A stretch of DNA of 64,000 bases from Cantharellus purpuraceus (Eukaryota; Basidiomycota; Agaricomycetes; Cantharellales; Hydnaceae), in contig JALBUN010000023.1 in NCBI GenBank assembly GCA_025174535.1, forward strand, positions 496,001 to 560,000, written 5' to 3'. A program made the translations under genes and the position numbers. The notes beneath the pieces are model-generated. The model did not search any database and was not told the DNA's origin. It saw only the letters and a list, made by a program, of their open reading frames with translations. Below are positions 53,835-64,000 of the stretch, in pieces (positions within the stretch are counted from its first letter, which is position 1; each line of letters opens with the position of its first letter).

Positions 53835-54911
53835 ACGTGCTCTGAGGGTCTGGTGATTGAACGCGCTTTTCAGAAGTGCTATATAAGTGGCGTGTGTGCC
53901 TTTCTGCTACAGGGTGCTCTATAACTGCCGAGCTTCAGAGCGGATGAGTTGAGGTCCAAGCTCAACCAGAGTTGGATTCCCATCCCTCGGGCCGGACTCG
54001 AGCTGTCCCAAGGATCCGACGGCGAAGGAACGAGTCGGATGCATGCCATTCGATGAGTCTGCAGAGTTGGATGGAGAGCTTTCACCGGGCTGAGAGCCTG
54101 ACATAACGCGGGGTTGCCGAGGTTCCAATCGATTTCCTTCCCAAAGTAGCCGTACTCAGGTACGGAACCCTTACATCACGGACGGACCCCTTACATCACG
54201 GACTTTCATATATAGTCGTTGATTGTGTCGTTTTCCTACCCTCGGCCGACTTCACCGTATATTGTCCCTGGGGGATCGTTCAGGCTGTTGTGCCCCTCGC
54301 TGGACAGGACAAAATGCAACGTTCCGCTTGGCAAATATAGCTAGTGATAGTGGGCACTTGTGACATGTCTCGGCTGGCATCGGTAACTATTCTTCATCTT
54401 TGTTGGAATGCATTGATAATGTGTCGTCATATAGGCGTGAGTGTTTTTCTCCTGTTATGTTTAAAAGTGCCTGTACCTGCCGTAAAAACATCGGCCGTGC
54501 TGCACCGAAGGCCCGAATTCGCTGGGATTCCGTGTGCCAGATGAATTGCCCTGGATTGTTGTGAATGACGCACGAGCCGCTGCGACAGGATGGCAGAGGA
54601 CAGGCATGGGAACAAGCACGACAGCGGAGGGAGTCACGTGAGTTGGTTGAAAGTCCGATGAATGTGGAGTTACTGCTGCTGACAGAGCAAGAATTGGTGC
54701 ACGAGCGGATCGGAAGTGGCACTCGTTCAAATCTCGCATCTCTGATTCGAATTCAAGGGTGGGAGCCAACACGACGTTTCGGCCGGCATTGAAATCAAAG
54801 TGGTGACCCTTTCGTGTCTTCGTCAGCGGGATCCTGGTCCGACGGTCACCGCAGCGCTGTGACGACCACACTCCGAGTGCTTGTTGACAATCTGTTGATA
54901 ATATTCTACGT
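53835..54911. other. Intergenic region, one weak ORF
   Basis: About 1.1 kb between the duplication and the Zn2Cys6 gene. The minus-strand frame 54104-53919 starts with an ATG and has coding-like composition (SGSQPGESSPSNSADSSNG, then VELGPQLIRSEARQL), but only 61 codons and no partner exon. It may be a 5' exon orphaned by the duplication edge. The rest should include the regulator's promoter. Confidence 0.3.
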
Positions 54912-57900
54912 ATGGCCCCAAGGGATAGCCCTCCTCCTTCTTCCTCCTCCAAACCACAAAGGCCCGCGCGGCACTCTCCTCAGTCTTCCGACGCTCGTCG
55001 CCGTCGTCCTGCCGCTCCTCCTGCCGTCACTCCCGCCGACGTCCCTCCCCAAAGTCCGCCTGCTCCTCCCGTCTCGGCCGGCAGGTTGCATTACTCCCTG
55101 CCGCCCTTGCCAAGTATGAACCCAAACTACCCACCCCATCACTCTCCATACATCCCGCCCCAGCATTACCCCCATCCTCACCATCCCCTTCCCGGCCCAG
55201 GCCCAGTCGGCACCAATGGTGGCCCCATGCCCGGCATGTACCCTTATGGCCTCCCGCCCCATCCTCACCCGCCCCCGTACGCCCATCCCTACGGGTACCA
55301 TCAGTATGGCCCCCTGGGCCCAGGCGGCTTCCCCCCGCCCCGCCCTCCCGACGTCCCTCATCAGTCCCCTCAGCCCGCGTCCACCCCCGCCCCATCCACC
55401 CCCGCCCCGGGCAAAGGTCTCAAGCGCAAGCGCAAGTCGGAGGACCGCACAAAGTCGGAGGAAGACGTGGACAATGCCGACCTCAAGAAGCGCACAAAAA
55501 CTCAGCGCGCATGCGACTCCTGTCGCTCCAGGAAAATTCGGTGCGCTCCCTCCGTCCCTACTGGCGTGACTCCTGTTCATTCTTTGTAGTTGCGACGTTC
55601 TGCCGGATGTCGACCCGCCCCAGTGCCAACATTGCAAGCAATATGGGTTCGATTGTACCTTCTTCCTCCCCATCACCGAAACCCGCTTCAAGAAGAAGCG
55701 CCTTGAAGAAGAGGCTGCGGCTGCGGCTGCAGCGGCCGATAAGCATGACGCCACCGACAGTACTCGGCCTACAGCGACTCCCAAGTCTGATGCATTGGCG
55801 AAAGCAGAAACAAAGGTGTTAGGTGAGTGATTGATCCGCGCAGATCCTCCCACTTGGGCTTCTCACACACCTATCAAGGACCCACAAGCGCTGCATTCCT
55901 GTTGCACTCTACTGCCACTGTCCCAACACGTGCGTACGAGAACTTTGATCTTCGTTACCACCATACCTGGGAGGTCAGCAAGTCAGGCGACGGCTTCATC
56001 CAAGTCACAGAGCCTACTCCTAGCGACTCCGCACCTACCCTTTCTAGGTCAATCGAAGTCCGAGTTGAGCGTGATGTCGTGGAGCGCCTCGTCAATAGCT
56101 ATTTCAATGACCTCGCGCCCATGTTCACCGTGGTATCTCGCGACGAGTTCCTGTCCTCCACGTCTCCCCCACCCGTGCTGCTTTATGCCATCTGCTCTGT
56201 TGCAGCTGCTTGCCGCGATGTCCCCCCTGCTGTGTTTGACAACCTGCGCCATGCGATCTCGACAGTCATCAAGGCAGAGGATGTGCTCAGTACAGCTTCA
56301 ACGGTCAACCTCCAGGCGCTTTTGGTTCTGGGCATGTGTGCCGATTGTCACTCGCAGTTCGTTTCGAATGCACTCTCGGCGTTTTGGCTAAGACTTGGCA
56401 CAGCGATCAGGATGGTAAGATCTTTCTTGACAATTTTTTTTTGGGCTAGCATCGAACCATTTGTGTTTAGGCTCAGGATTTGGGCCTCCACCGTGCCGAG
56501 TCCGTCAAGCAAAACCTGGATCTGCGTCGTCGTCTCTGGGCTGCATGCGTTATCACCGATCGTTGGTGCAGCTTAACATATGGGCATCCGTTCATGATCG
56601 ACGTTGAGGATTGTGATGTAAGGCTCACGTCGTCGGAGGCCATCGAAGATATGTACATGAATGAGTTGCTCAAGCTGAGCATTCTCTTGGGCCGAGTCCT
56701 TAAAATGATATACAGGTGCGACAATGTCTATATAGAAAAGTCGCAGCCGAAGACTTACTTTGTTTCTCAGTCCCAGCGGTCTTGTACTTGCAACTGATGA
56801 AGGACTTGAAAAACTTCTCGCCGACATCGACAAGTGGAATGAAAATTTGCCGGCTAAGCTTCAATATCAAGGTGCAACTTCGCCACAGCATGCCGGGCTC
56901 CTACACCTTTTCTACACTTGTGTCTGCATGCTCTTCTGGCGCGTCTTTATGCGTATCTCGTACACGGTCCCAGCACACCTCAAGTTCGCACTGTCAATTG
57001 AAAGGTGGTCCGGTCTCGTGCAGCTCTCGCGCGAATCGATCGATTGGCTTGATGGACATGAGCGTATGTATGATGTATGGATGCTTGTGCCTTATTGTGC
57101 GACCAGTTGCGCGCTTGTCCAGGTGTGTGGGCTCTAATCTCGTCTACGTTACAATGTTCATTATGGAATTATAGTATCACACGTGGGCTAGACGCCAAGA
57201 TCCAGAGGCCGCTGCGACTCTGCGTAAGCTTAGAGACTGTATAAAAAGGTGGGAATCATCTTTGCAGTCAGATCACAGGTCTACCCGGCGAAAGGTCTGT
57301 TAGCCTCTTCTCTGCCCACTGTTCTTAGTTCTAATATCTCTGTACAGACTGCCGAGATCATTGCTTTACTGTACGAATCCACACAGACTCCCAGCGCTCC
57401 TTCGACAAACACTGAGCCCATGAACCCTACCGTTGGTGTGCGACCCCGTGGCAAGTTTCCCGAGGCACTTCGGGGACTCATGTTCCGGAAAGACCCTAGT
57501 CAGCCGGGAGGTGGAGTTTTCGTCGCTGCGGAGCGACCAAGTGGAGATTATAGTGACTTACCAAAAGGCACAATTGTGTTGAAAGGTGAAAGCCTAACAC
57601 AGGGCGTTGCCAAAGAAGCAGATGTGCACAGTGAGTAGTTTGACTTGCCCTATCTTTTGACGTGCCCTGATGAAATTGCACTTCAGCTTCCTCAGGGCTG
57701 ACCAGCTCGTCTTCCCTGATCAACTTCACGCCTCTCTCCAATTTGCCAAACGTGAACCCAGCGTTGAATGGCGCTCTGGGCCCGCAGCAGGTGCAAGTCA
57801 TGAATGTGCTTGATGAGCCCGCGGCGCCCACGAACCTCGAGCAGTTCGCTGTGACTGATAATGGGCTGCTGGAGGGCATTCCGGGGAGCATGTTTGACTG

Positions 57901-58144
57901 GGATCAGTGGGATACGTTTTTCGCACGCTTTTCGTTGTCCCAGGATCCAGCCGCGATGCAGGCCTTGGCCCATGCCCAGGCGGCGGGTGCGTTGGTAGGT
58001 ATAAACCAGGCTCAGGCTCAGGTCCAAGCCCAGGCTCAGGCCCAAGTGCACGTGCAGGCTCAGGCAGAGAGTCAGGTTCAGCGAGTTCCGCCGCAGCCTT
58101 CAGGTGCCGCTGTAGCACCTGATGACGGTCAGTCCAAGCAGTGA
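54912..58144 (+). CDS. Zn2Cys6 fungal-specific transcription factor
   Basis: Exons: 54912-55540, 55590-55822, 55879-56414, 56471-56715, 56771-57122, 57175-57294, 57348-57630 and 57687-58144, giving 951 aa. The N-terminal 190 residues are Pro/His/Tyr-rich. A basic stretch (GLKRKRKSEDRTK) precedes the binuclear zinc cluster, with its six Cys in RACDSCRSRKIRCDVLP and QCQHCKQYGFDC split by intron 1. ITETRFKKKR follows. The middle homology region has LVNSYFNDLAPMFTVVSRDE, FWLRLGTAIRMAQDLGLHR and RRRLWAACVITDRWCSLTYG. The C-terminus has an alternating Gln/Ala/Val tract (QAQAQVQAQAQAQ). The layout recalls the XlnR-like group of Agaricomycetes, which is a guess; targets are unknown. Confidence 0.88.
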
Positions 58145-58381
58145 CTCTAGAGATGAAAGAAAAGAAAAGAACAGTCATTACGGGGGTAACGTAGCCTTGA
58201 CCTCTTCTATTTTGATGATGATTGTCGAGCTGTTTATTCCTTCTCTTATGCACAGGGGATCAATCTCATCTTCTCTTAGCGATGTATCATGTATCATAAC
58301 GCATGTAACTACTCGCGTGCTCCTTTTTGGTTGGTCAGAAATAATGATAATATGTATTCGACCCACTTTATTCAAGAGTGA

Positions 58382-59344
58382 CTATAGCAAACCTGTGGCA
58401 ATGCCCCGTCTTCCATCTTTCCGATATCGTTCTATGAGTGCGGCCGCTTTATCCCAAATGCTCTTTCCTCCCCGCACCTCATCTTGCCACTCCTTGACTG
58501 AGGATCCGTCATGGGGACTATTCGGCATCATCAAGATGCAAAATCTTGGGTCGGATGCCCCCGCAAATAGTTTGGACAAGGGTTTAGACTCTGACTGGCA
58601 GAACCAGATTGTCAAGACGAGCATGGCCATCCGGGGTCTGGTCAGAATACGATGTAAAAAGAGTCCGGTGAGGCGCAGTTCGGATTCCGGGCCGCGCTTA
58701 TCAGCTCCGATCGCGAGGTGGGTGAGGTTGGGGAGACACGTCGAGGGTGGGAGCAGTGGCCTCCAAGAGGAGCTGACCCCACTATTATAGGCCAAGTCGA
58801 CGCGCAAGTGGGTGAGTGAATGGAAGGATAAAATGTCATGGTTTAACCATGAGTCCCACGAGCCGCAGTGTAAGTGCTTGAGGTGTGGGTGGCGTCCCAT
58901 TGGATACTGAAAGGGTAAGTGGGTATCATTTATGTATATGTTTTGTATGTTTGTGCAGACGCGAAGAAGTAAATCGACCCTCCCCGGGAACGGCAGTAGT
59001 TGATATATGTGGGCATCGGACCGTCCAAGGAGGTTGATGCAAACATTGCGGATAAAGGGGATCAAACGCTGGGACGCGCCGGCAGAGGAAACGGTGGACA
59101 TTATTCTCAAGAGTCCCCTCGGCCGCTCAATGGTGATTGTCTCGTATAATATTGGTAGGACCCAGCGATGCACAAGTTTGGAGACACTGGCGAGACTCGC
59201 TGCCGTCTGGTTGTTGTGCATCGCGGAAAACTCGAAGATCAATCTTACAACTTCAACGGGGAAGTGTGAGAAGACTGAGGAGTCTGTGGTTTGTGGCTGC
59301 TGCAGGATTTCCTCCATGGATGCTGAGTGAACTAGCGAGGTCAT
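58382..59344 (-). CDS. F-box-like protein, single exon
   Basis: 320 aa from ATG 59344 to TAG at 58382. The N-terminus has SVFSHFPVEVVRLIFEFSAM and LASVSKLVHRWVLPILYETI, the pattern of basidiomycete F-box proteins. The rest has weak leucine-rich spacing (HLKHLHCGSW, LTHLRVDLA, LPNLTHLAIGAD). Such proteins are presumed substrate receptors of SCF ligases, binding Skp1 as encoded at 9.4 kb. Large lineage-specific families of these exist in mushrooms, so its substrate cannot be guessed. The track frame extends to a GTG upstream; I chose the first ATG. Confidence 0.75.
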   Translation of the reverse strand: MTSLVHSASMEEILQQPQTTDSSVFSHFPVEVVRLIFEFSAMHNNQTAASLASVSKLVHRWVLPILYETITIERPRGLLRIMSTVSSAGASQRLIPFIRNVCINLLGRSDAHIYQLLPFPGRVDLLLRVCTNIQNIYINDTHLPFQYPMGRHPHLKHLHCGSWDSWLNHDILSFHSLTHLRVDLAYNSGVSSSWRPLLPPSTCLPNLTHLAIGADKRGPESELRLTGLFLHRILTRPRMAMLVLTIWFCQSESKPLSKLFAGASDPRFCILMMPNSPHDGSSVKEWQDEVRGGKSIWDKAAALIERYRKDGRRGIATGLL

Positions 59345-60241
59345 GGTAAGTTGCGGAGATAACGATAACACGACTCTTCAAATATATATTATGACCGTAT
59401 CGCTTTGATTTACTCAAGAGTGCACAATGCCATCGCCAGTCTTCATGCGTAGTTGTGAAGCAATGGGATGCATCTCAGCCTGCGACTACGTACCTGCCAA
59501 CTGGACCGAGCATCCAGAATGTGAAACTCACGTTGCTTAACAGCCCCGAAGAGACTCTTGTAATACCCTTAAGAGTCGGAAACACATTCTGAATTCCCTC
59601 AATTTGCTCTTCACTGATGTTGCCTATGCCCCTTATGCAGCGGCCCGATCCTTCTTTGAGTATTTGTGGCTGCCATCATCCGTCCGCACAGGAGCGTGTG
59701 GTTGTTCGACTTCAAAGACAGTAGCGCTGATACAAAATGACGGTTAAGCATAAGTGTAGCGGAATAGCGAAAAAAAATAATTTTCGTACGTTCTATATGG
59801 GAAAGCCTCAATATTGGAACCTAGAGCTGCCAACAGGTCAAAGCACTAACGAATAGCCGGTGGTTTAATGTATCATCCTTAAAATGTCATTTCGAGCCCC
59901 TCCCATGTAAGTTCTTCAGCGTCTAGGCAAAGTGTAGGGCCATCAAGTGATCCTCAGAATAATTCAAAGGCTGCATAGCATGTGGAGGTTGGGCGAACTA
60001 CTTAGGCATACAACACCGGAAGGCTGGTTGGGATTCTTCCTCCATCTGGAGCTGGCGAAATATTGTAGAAAGGATATCGTTTCTTCCGTTCCTGATTCAA
60101 GAGACACACTTGTGGAGTGTTGTGAGACAGAACATACAGTAAATATGTAGTTTTGACCAAGTCTAGGTAGCGTTACGTAAGAGGTGGTGTAAATAAAGCA
60201 ATACCATAACGCGCCGCGTCAGCGCGTCCTGTCTACTAACC
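59345..60241. other. Divergent promoter region, F-box-like / PRE2
   Basis: 897 bp between divergent starts with no supportable gene. A run of A at 59770 and several short frames occur. I did not find a clear proteasome-type upstream element by eye. Confidence 0.45.
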
Positions 60242-61490
60242 ATGAACTCTCTCGTAACCCGCTTTGCGTCGACGAGTGCAACACATGAACCTGCTGAGAG
60301 AAATTGCTTCGAGGATGAGGACGTTCCAGACGCCATGTGGGGCTCTGCTGGAGGGTTTGGTAACCTAGGTGCAGCTGGCGTGTTGAGCTTCAATATTCCT
60401 GCTGTTCCAGACGTATGCATTTGGTTTATGGTTGTGTCAAATATTTCAACTTGCTCATATGATCCCGTAGCCAACCTCATTCCTGAGATTACATACCGAC
60501 GATCGTGCAGACCCTTCGTGCAGGATCAAGATCCAGCACGGTACGACTACGCTTGCTTTCCGTTTCCAAGGCGGAGTCATTGTTGCCGTGGATTCGAGAG
60601 CTACGGCAGGAAGCTATATAGGTGCGTAATGCTCCTTCAACCCAAACTTGCCATGGCTAAGTCGTTATAGCCTCGGGGACTGTCAAAAAGGTGATTGAAA
60701 TTAATAAGTTTTTACTTGGCACTATGGCTGGTGGCGCAGGTGGGTCTCCGTACCTGCCCTTTCTGTCTGGTGCTGATATGGTGCCACAGCGGATTGTCAA
60801 TATTGGGAGACCTATCTTGGCATTCACTGTCGGCTGCATGAGTTGAGAAACAGGGAAAGAATCTCGGTAGCAGCTGCAAGCAAGTATCTCAGCAACCTTG
60901 TTTATAGCTACAAGGGAATGGGTTTGAGCATGGCAAGTATTGCACCTCCAGCATTCCATTCCGTATTTGATGGATATCTCAGGGAACAATGATATGCGGA
61001 TGGGATAAGACAGTAAGGCGTCACTGTTATTTTCCTTCTCGCCACATTTCTGACCCGTTATACAGGGCCCCGCTGTGTTCTACGTTGACTCAGATGGCAC
61101 TCGATTAAAGGGCGATATTTTTTCCGTGGGTTCAGGAAGCACCTTTGCATATGGTGTGCTTGACCAAGGTTACCATTGGGATCTGACCGATGAGGAGGCG
61201 CAAGAACTGGGGAGGCGAAGCATCTACGCCGCCGGGCATCGCGACGCGTTCTCGGGGAACACCTGTAACTTATATCACGTTAAAGAAGATGGGTGGAAGT
61301 TTATTGGTGCGTTGTATCCTTCATCCGGGGAAAATTCCTGCTCACTCTCCGTTTAGGAAACTACGATATCACGAAGCTGCACTATGATGGACCTGGTATT
61401 CCTGGAGGTCCTGCTGGTTATGGTTATGATCAGAGAACGTTGGGATTGAGCTCAGCAGATGTCCAGGTTCCAGTAGCAACAACTGCGTAG
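60242..61490 (+). CDS. PRE2: 20S proteasome subunit beta type 5 (chymotrypsin-like)
   Basis: Catalytic subunit of the 20S core. Exons: 60242-60412, 60471-60621, 60671-60739, 60790-60932, 60983-61012, 61066-61306 and 61357-61490, giving 312 aa. An 81-residue propeptide ends in IQHG, and the mature chain starts [20 protein letters not shown] with catalytic Thr near residue 82; the Lys equivalent to Lys33 lies in [73 protein letters not shown] and [16 protein letters not shown] are family blocks. Intron 4 (60933-60982) has a GC donor, ATG|GCAAGT, needed to join LSM to GTMICGWD. Exon 5 is 30 nt. Confidence 0.95.
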
Positions 61491-61614
61491 ACTTGAGTAA
61501 TATTATGATCCTGAAAAAATATTGTAAACTAGCCATAGCTATTGGAGTGGCCGCTAAGGAGTATTGATTTGCTTTGTTTGTATCTGCACGCGACACACTT
61601 GTGATTATGCTACG

Positions 61615-64000
61615 ATGAAGCGCCTGTTCTCGAGACGAAAGTCTTCGCAGCCCACAATCCCAGCGGGCACTCCTTCAGATCCAGTATATACCCCTCGCCC
61701 TGCCTCATTCCGGCCCAAGTCTGTTGTCGCACCACTCCCCCATCCTTGTCCTTATGCCTCCATCCATGTGCTAGTCACCACAGATGGCCTCGTGCTTCGT
61801 CCCGATATACAAGATGTCGCCAAAGCCATCTCGCATGTGAAAGTCTCGTGGGGCAAGGACGCTATGGTAGAAGAGATACAAGATGAAACAGTTGACGGCA
61901 CTGCGAGCACGACCGTATACGGCATCATAGGCATCTTACGGCTATTCCACGGTGTGTATGCCAGGTATTCTTTGCATAACCCACTTCCAGGCTCAATCCA
62001 AAGCCCATAGCATCGTATATTATCGTCATCACCTCACGCACAGAGGTTGGAGATCGTGCGTCCTCCCTGAGCTTGTAGCCTCCCTATTGACCTTTTGAAC
62101 TAGTCTTCGACGGATCACGCACTGTGTTCAAGGTGGATGGTGTCAGTGCGATACCCCTGGAGTATGCTCGCGCGTTAGCCACCGTCAATATGCTGGCGTC
62201 TCTTACCACACATCATTCTATCGTGCCACCTAACGCCAAACTTACACCCCCGCTCACAGACAACTCAGAACTAATCAATTCGAACACATCTGATGACCAC
62301 ATTAATCAACACGGTCATGAAGATCATTCCACTTCTCCCCCGCACGTTAGTTTCGCCACGGGTGAACGGAGGGAAAGGATCCTGTCATCGTTTTCTCCTT
62401 CATCCGACGAACTAGACGACCCAACGCCTTCGTCATCTAATTCTTCTGGACATTCTACTCCAACTTCATCTTTTCCAACATCACCTGTTGCCAGGGCCTT
62501 AGCCACTCGACTCTCTTTCTGGAGCCGACTGCCGAAGCCCTCTTTGAACTCCCCAGTATCTGCTCCTGTTTCAAGGGAGCCATCAGCAGACACGGTTGAT
62601 AGCCTGGAACGGCGCATTGAACATGGAGAGCCCCCATCTGAGGTCTTGAACTCCATTATCGCATCAACTGCTCCTCCACCTTCAACAGTCGAGGAAAAAC
62701 ACTCAGAATTGGACGAGAAGATAGTCAAGGAAACGACTAAGGAGTTCGCGAAGGGCGGAATGTTCTTTTCCTATAGCTTTGGTATGAATACCCGTCTTCT
62801 TTCCACATTATCGTCTATAATAGAACCCTTCAGACATCACTACGTCACTACAACGCAAACAACAGCAAATCGCAAAGCTCAAGCAGCGAAGTTCACTCCT
62901 TTCTGATCTCCAGGCACTTGATGAGCAACCTCGAGTGTCACTGTCGAGCGAGGAGGCAGAAGAATTTCCGGAGCCACAAACATTGCTCCCATTATGGCGT
63001 CGTGTTGATCGGAAGTTTTGGTGGAATGAATCGCTGTCAAGACCCTTCATTGACGCAGGGGTAAGTTTCTCGTGTTTTCAACCTGTTAAGGGGATAATGT
63101 ATATTCGACGTGTAGTTGCATTCCTATGTGCTCCCAATCATGCAAGGTTACTTCCAGATCACGTCTTTTAGCATTCCTCCGGGTTCCTCTACGTCCAACG
63201 CGCCGACTTCTGGGTATGGACAAGGAATCGATACCGAGGACGATCAGGGATACACAGTTGATTACGTTCTTGTGTCGCGACGGTCACGAGAAAGGGCTGG
63301 TCTGCGATACCAGCGCAGAGGTTGGCTATAGTCTTCTCCTGTATATTCAATTCACTCAGTAATTTGCAGGTATCGACGACGATGCCAATGTGGCTAATTT
63401 TGTAGAAACCGAGACTATCATGCGTATCAAGGTCAGTTTTCAAATTCGTGCTAGTATCAACTTTTACCATAAGAAGGGCTTAGCGTGAGGGTCGTTCGAA
63501 TGTGTTTAGTCACATTCAGCTTCGCGGCTCCAGTCCGTGGCATGTTCTTCCCTCAAAATGCATTCCCCGTCTCACCTTTTCCTAATAGTCCCTTTATTCT
63601 GGACACAATCAGGTTATGGGTTGAAGCCACCGCCGCAGCTATCAACAGAACGGACACATCCTCAAAGGATGGATGCGCTGAAGCGACATTTCGCTCGCAC
63701 CTTGAACACATATGGCCCTCTTGTACGGATCATTTCAACCGAGACATGATTCACCTTTAACAGTATCTCGACACAGACGGTGGTTAATCTAGCCGAACAA
63801 CATGGCAAAGAAGGAGCTGTCACATCTGCCTTTCGTGAAAGCATGAGCGAATTGGGTTCGAGGGACGTCCAGTGAGGCCTGCATTTGACACTATCTTTAC
63901 CAGCTCATCTGAGTCACGATGGGTGCAGATACTACGAGTAAGTAGCGTACAGCAGTAGCTGCGACGAGTGACGGTTAATTTTTGAGACATCAGATATGAC
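61615..64000 (+). CDS. Sac-domain phosphoinositide phosphatase, 3' end beyond the window
   Basis: Exons: 61615-61951, 62011-62055, 62104-62781, 62834-63060, 63116-63320, 63370-63431, 63484-63532, 63589-63722, 63777-63871, 63929-63937 and 63994 onward. Sac-domain blocks: VYGIIGILRLFH, SYIIVITSRTEVGD, VFKVDGVSAIPLEYAR, FFSYSFDITTSLQ, PLWRRVDRKFWWNESLSRPF, LPIMQGYFQITSF, VLVSRRSRERAGLRYQRRGI, VANFVETETIM, HIQLRGSIPLFWTQSGYG and NLAEQHGKEGAV, ending YYEYD. The domain is split by a Ser/Pro-rich insert of about 150 residues, which recalls INPP5F/Sac2 or a fungal Sac variant rather than yeast Sac1. The catalytic CX5R loop lies beyond the edge. A 9-nt exon (63929-63937) gives the middle of QYYE. Substrate position is inferred from the family. 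Confidence 0.85.

Noticed and set aside
54461..54952. 163-codon minus-strand frame before the Zn2Cys6 gene
   Set aside because: Begins inside exon 1 of the regulator on the other strand and shows no motif; likely promoter sequence.

Overview
The window looks like nuclear DNA of a filamentous basidiomycete, most likely an Agaricomycete. Its genes are dense and split by many short GT-AG introns of about 45-65 nt, and it carries fungal-type proteins (Zn2Cys6 regulator, GPI-type cupredoxins, Erf2, Spb4, Ymr1) together with Ty3/gypsy chromoviruses. I joined exons by hand from reading frame, splice signals and family motifs. No database search was run.

Layout. (1) 1-29.3 kb is mostly housekeeping: a partial unknown gene, TEL2, a 2.8 kb stretch with no gene I can support, CEG1, SKP1, a mitochondrial bL27 gene, SPB4, YMR1, S-adenosylmethionine synthetase, a mitochondrial-type thioredoxin, two tandem secreted cupredoxins, a TLC-domain membrane protein, a doubtful small ORF and the DHHC palmitoyltransferase ERF2. 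(2) 29.5-31.75 kb holds an unknown multi-pass membrane protein gene. (3) 31.75-50.3 kb is a nest of dead LTR retrotransposons from at least five LTR families, two copies of a small TIR element, and rearranged gag, RT, RNase H, integrase and chromodomain pieces. (4) 50.9-53.83 kb is a second, 5'-truncated direct copy of region 2. (5) 54.9-64 kb returns to single-copy genes: a Zn2Cys6 regulator, an F-box-like protein, the proteasome beta5 subunit PRE2 and a Sac-domain phosphoinositide phosphatase cut by the window edge.

Functional links. SKP1 (SCF adaptor), the F-box-like protein and PRE2 all belong to ubiquitin-proteasome turnover. YMR1 and the Sac protein are both phosphoinositide phosphatases. 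CEG1, SPB4 and bL27m serve mRNA capping and ribosome assembly. These are ordinary neighbours, not a dedicated cluster.

The most unusual material lies in the transposon island. It contains a near-perfect 2 x 1425 bp LTR palindrome; an AT-rich TIR element whose 3-bp target duplication is confirmed by an empty site in the same window; a 12-bp tandem array of Gcn4/AP-1-type sites in one LTR; one solo LTR split into two pieces that still share a target duplication; and a duplicated gene whose second copy lost its start and now lies behind foreign DNA with a TATA box. I found no convincing wholly new biochemical system.
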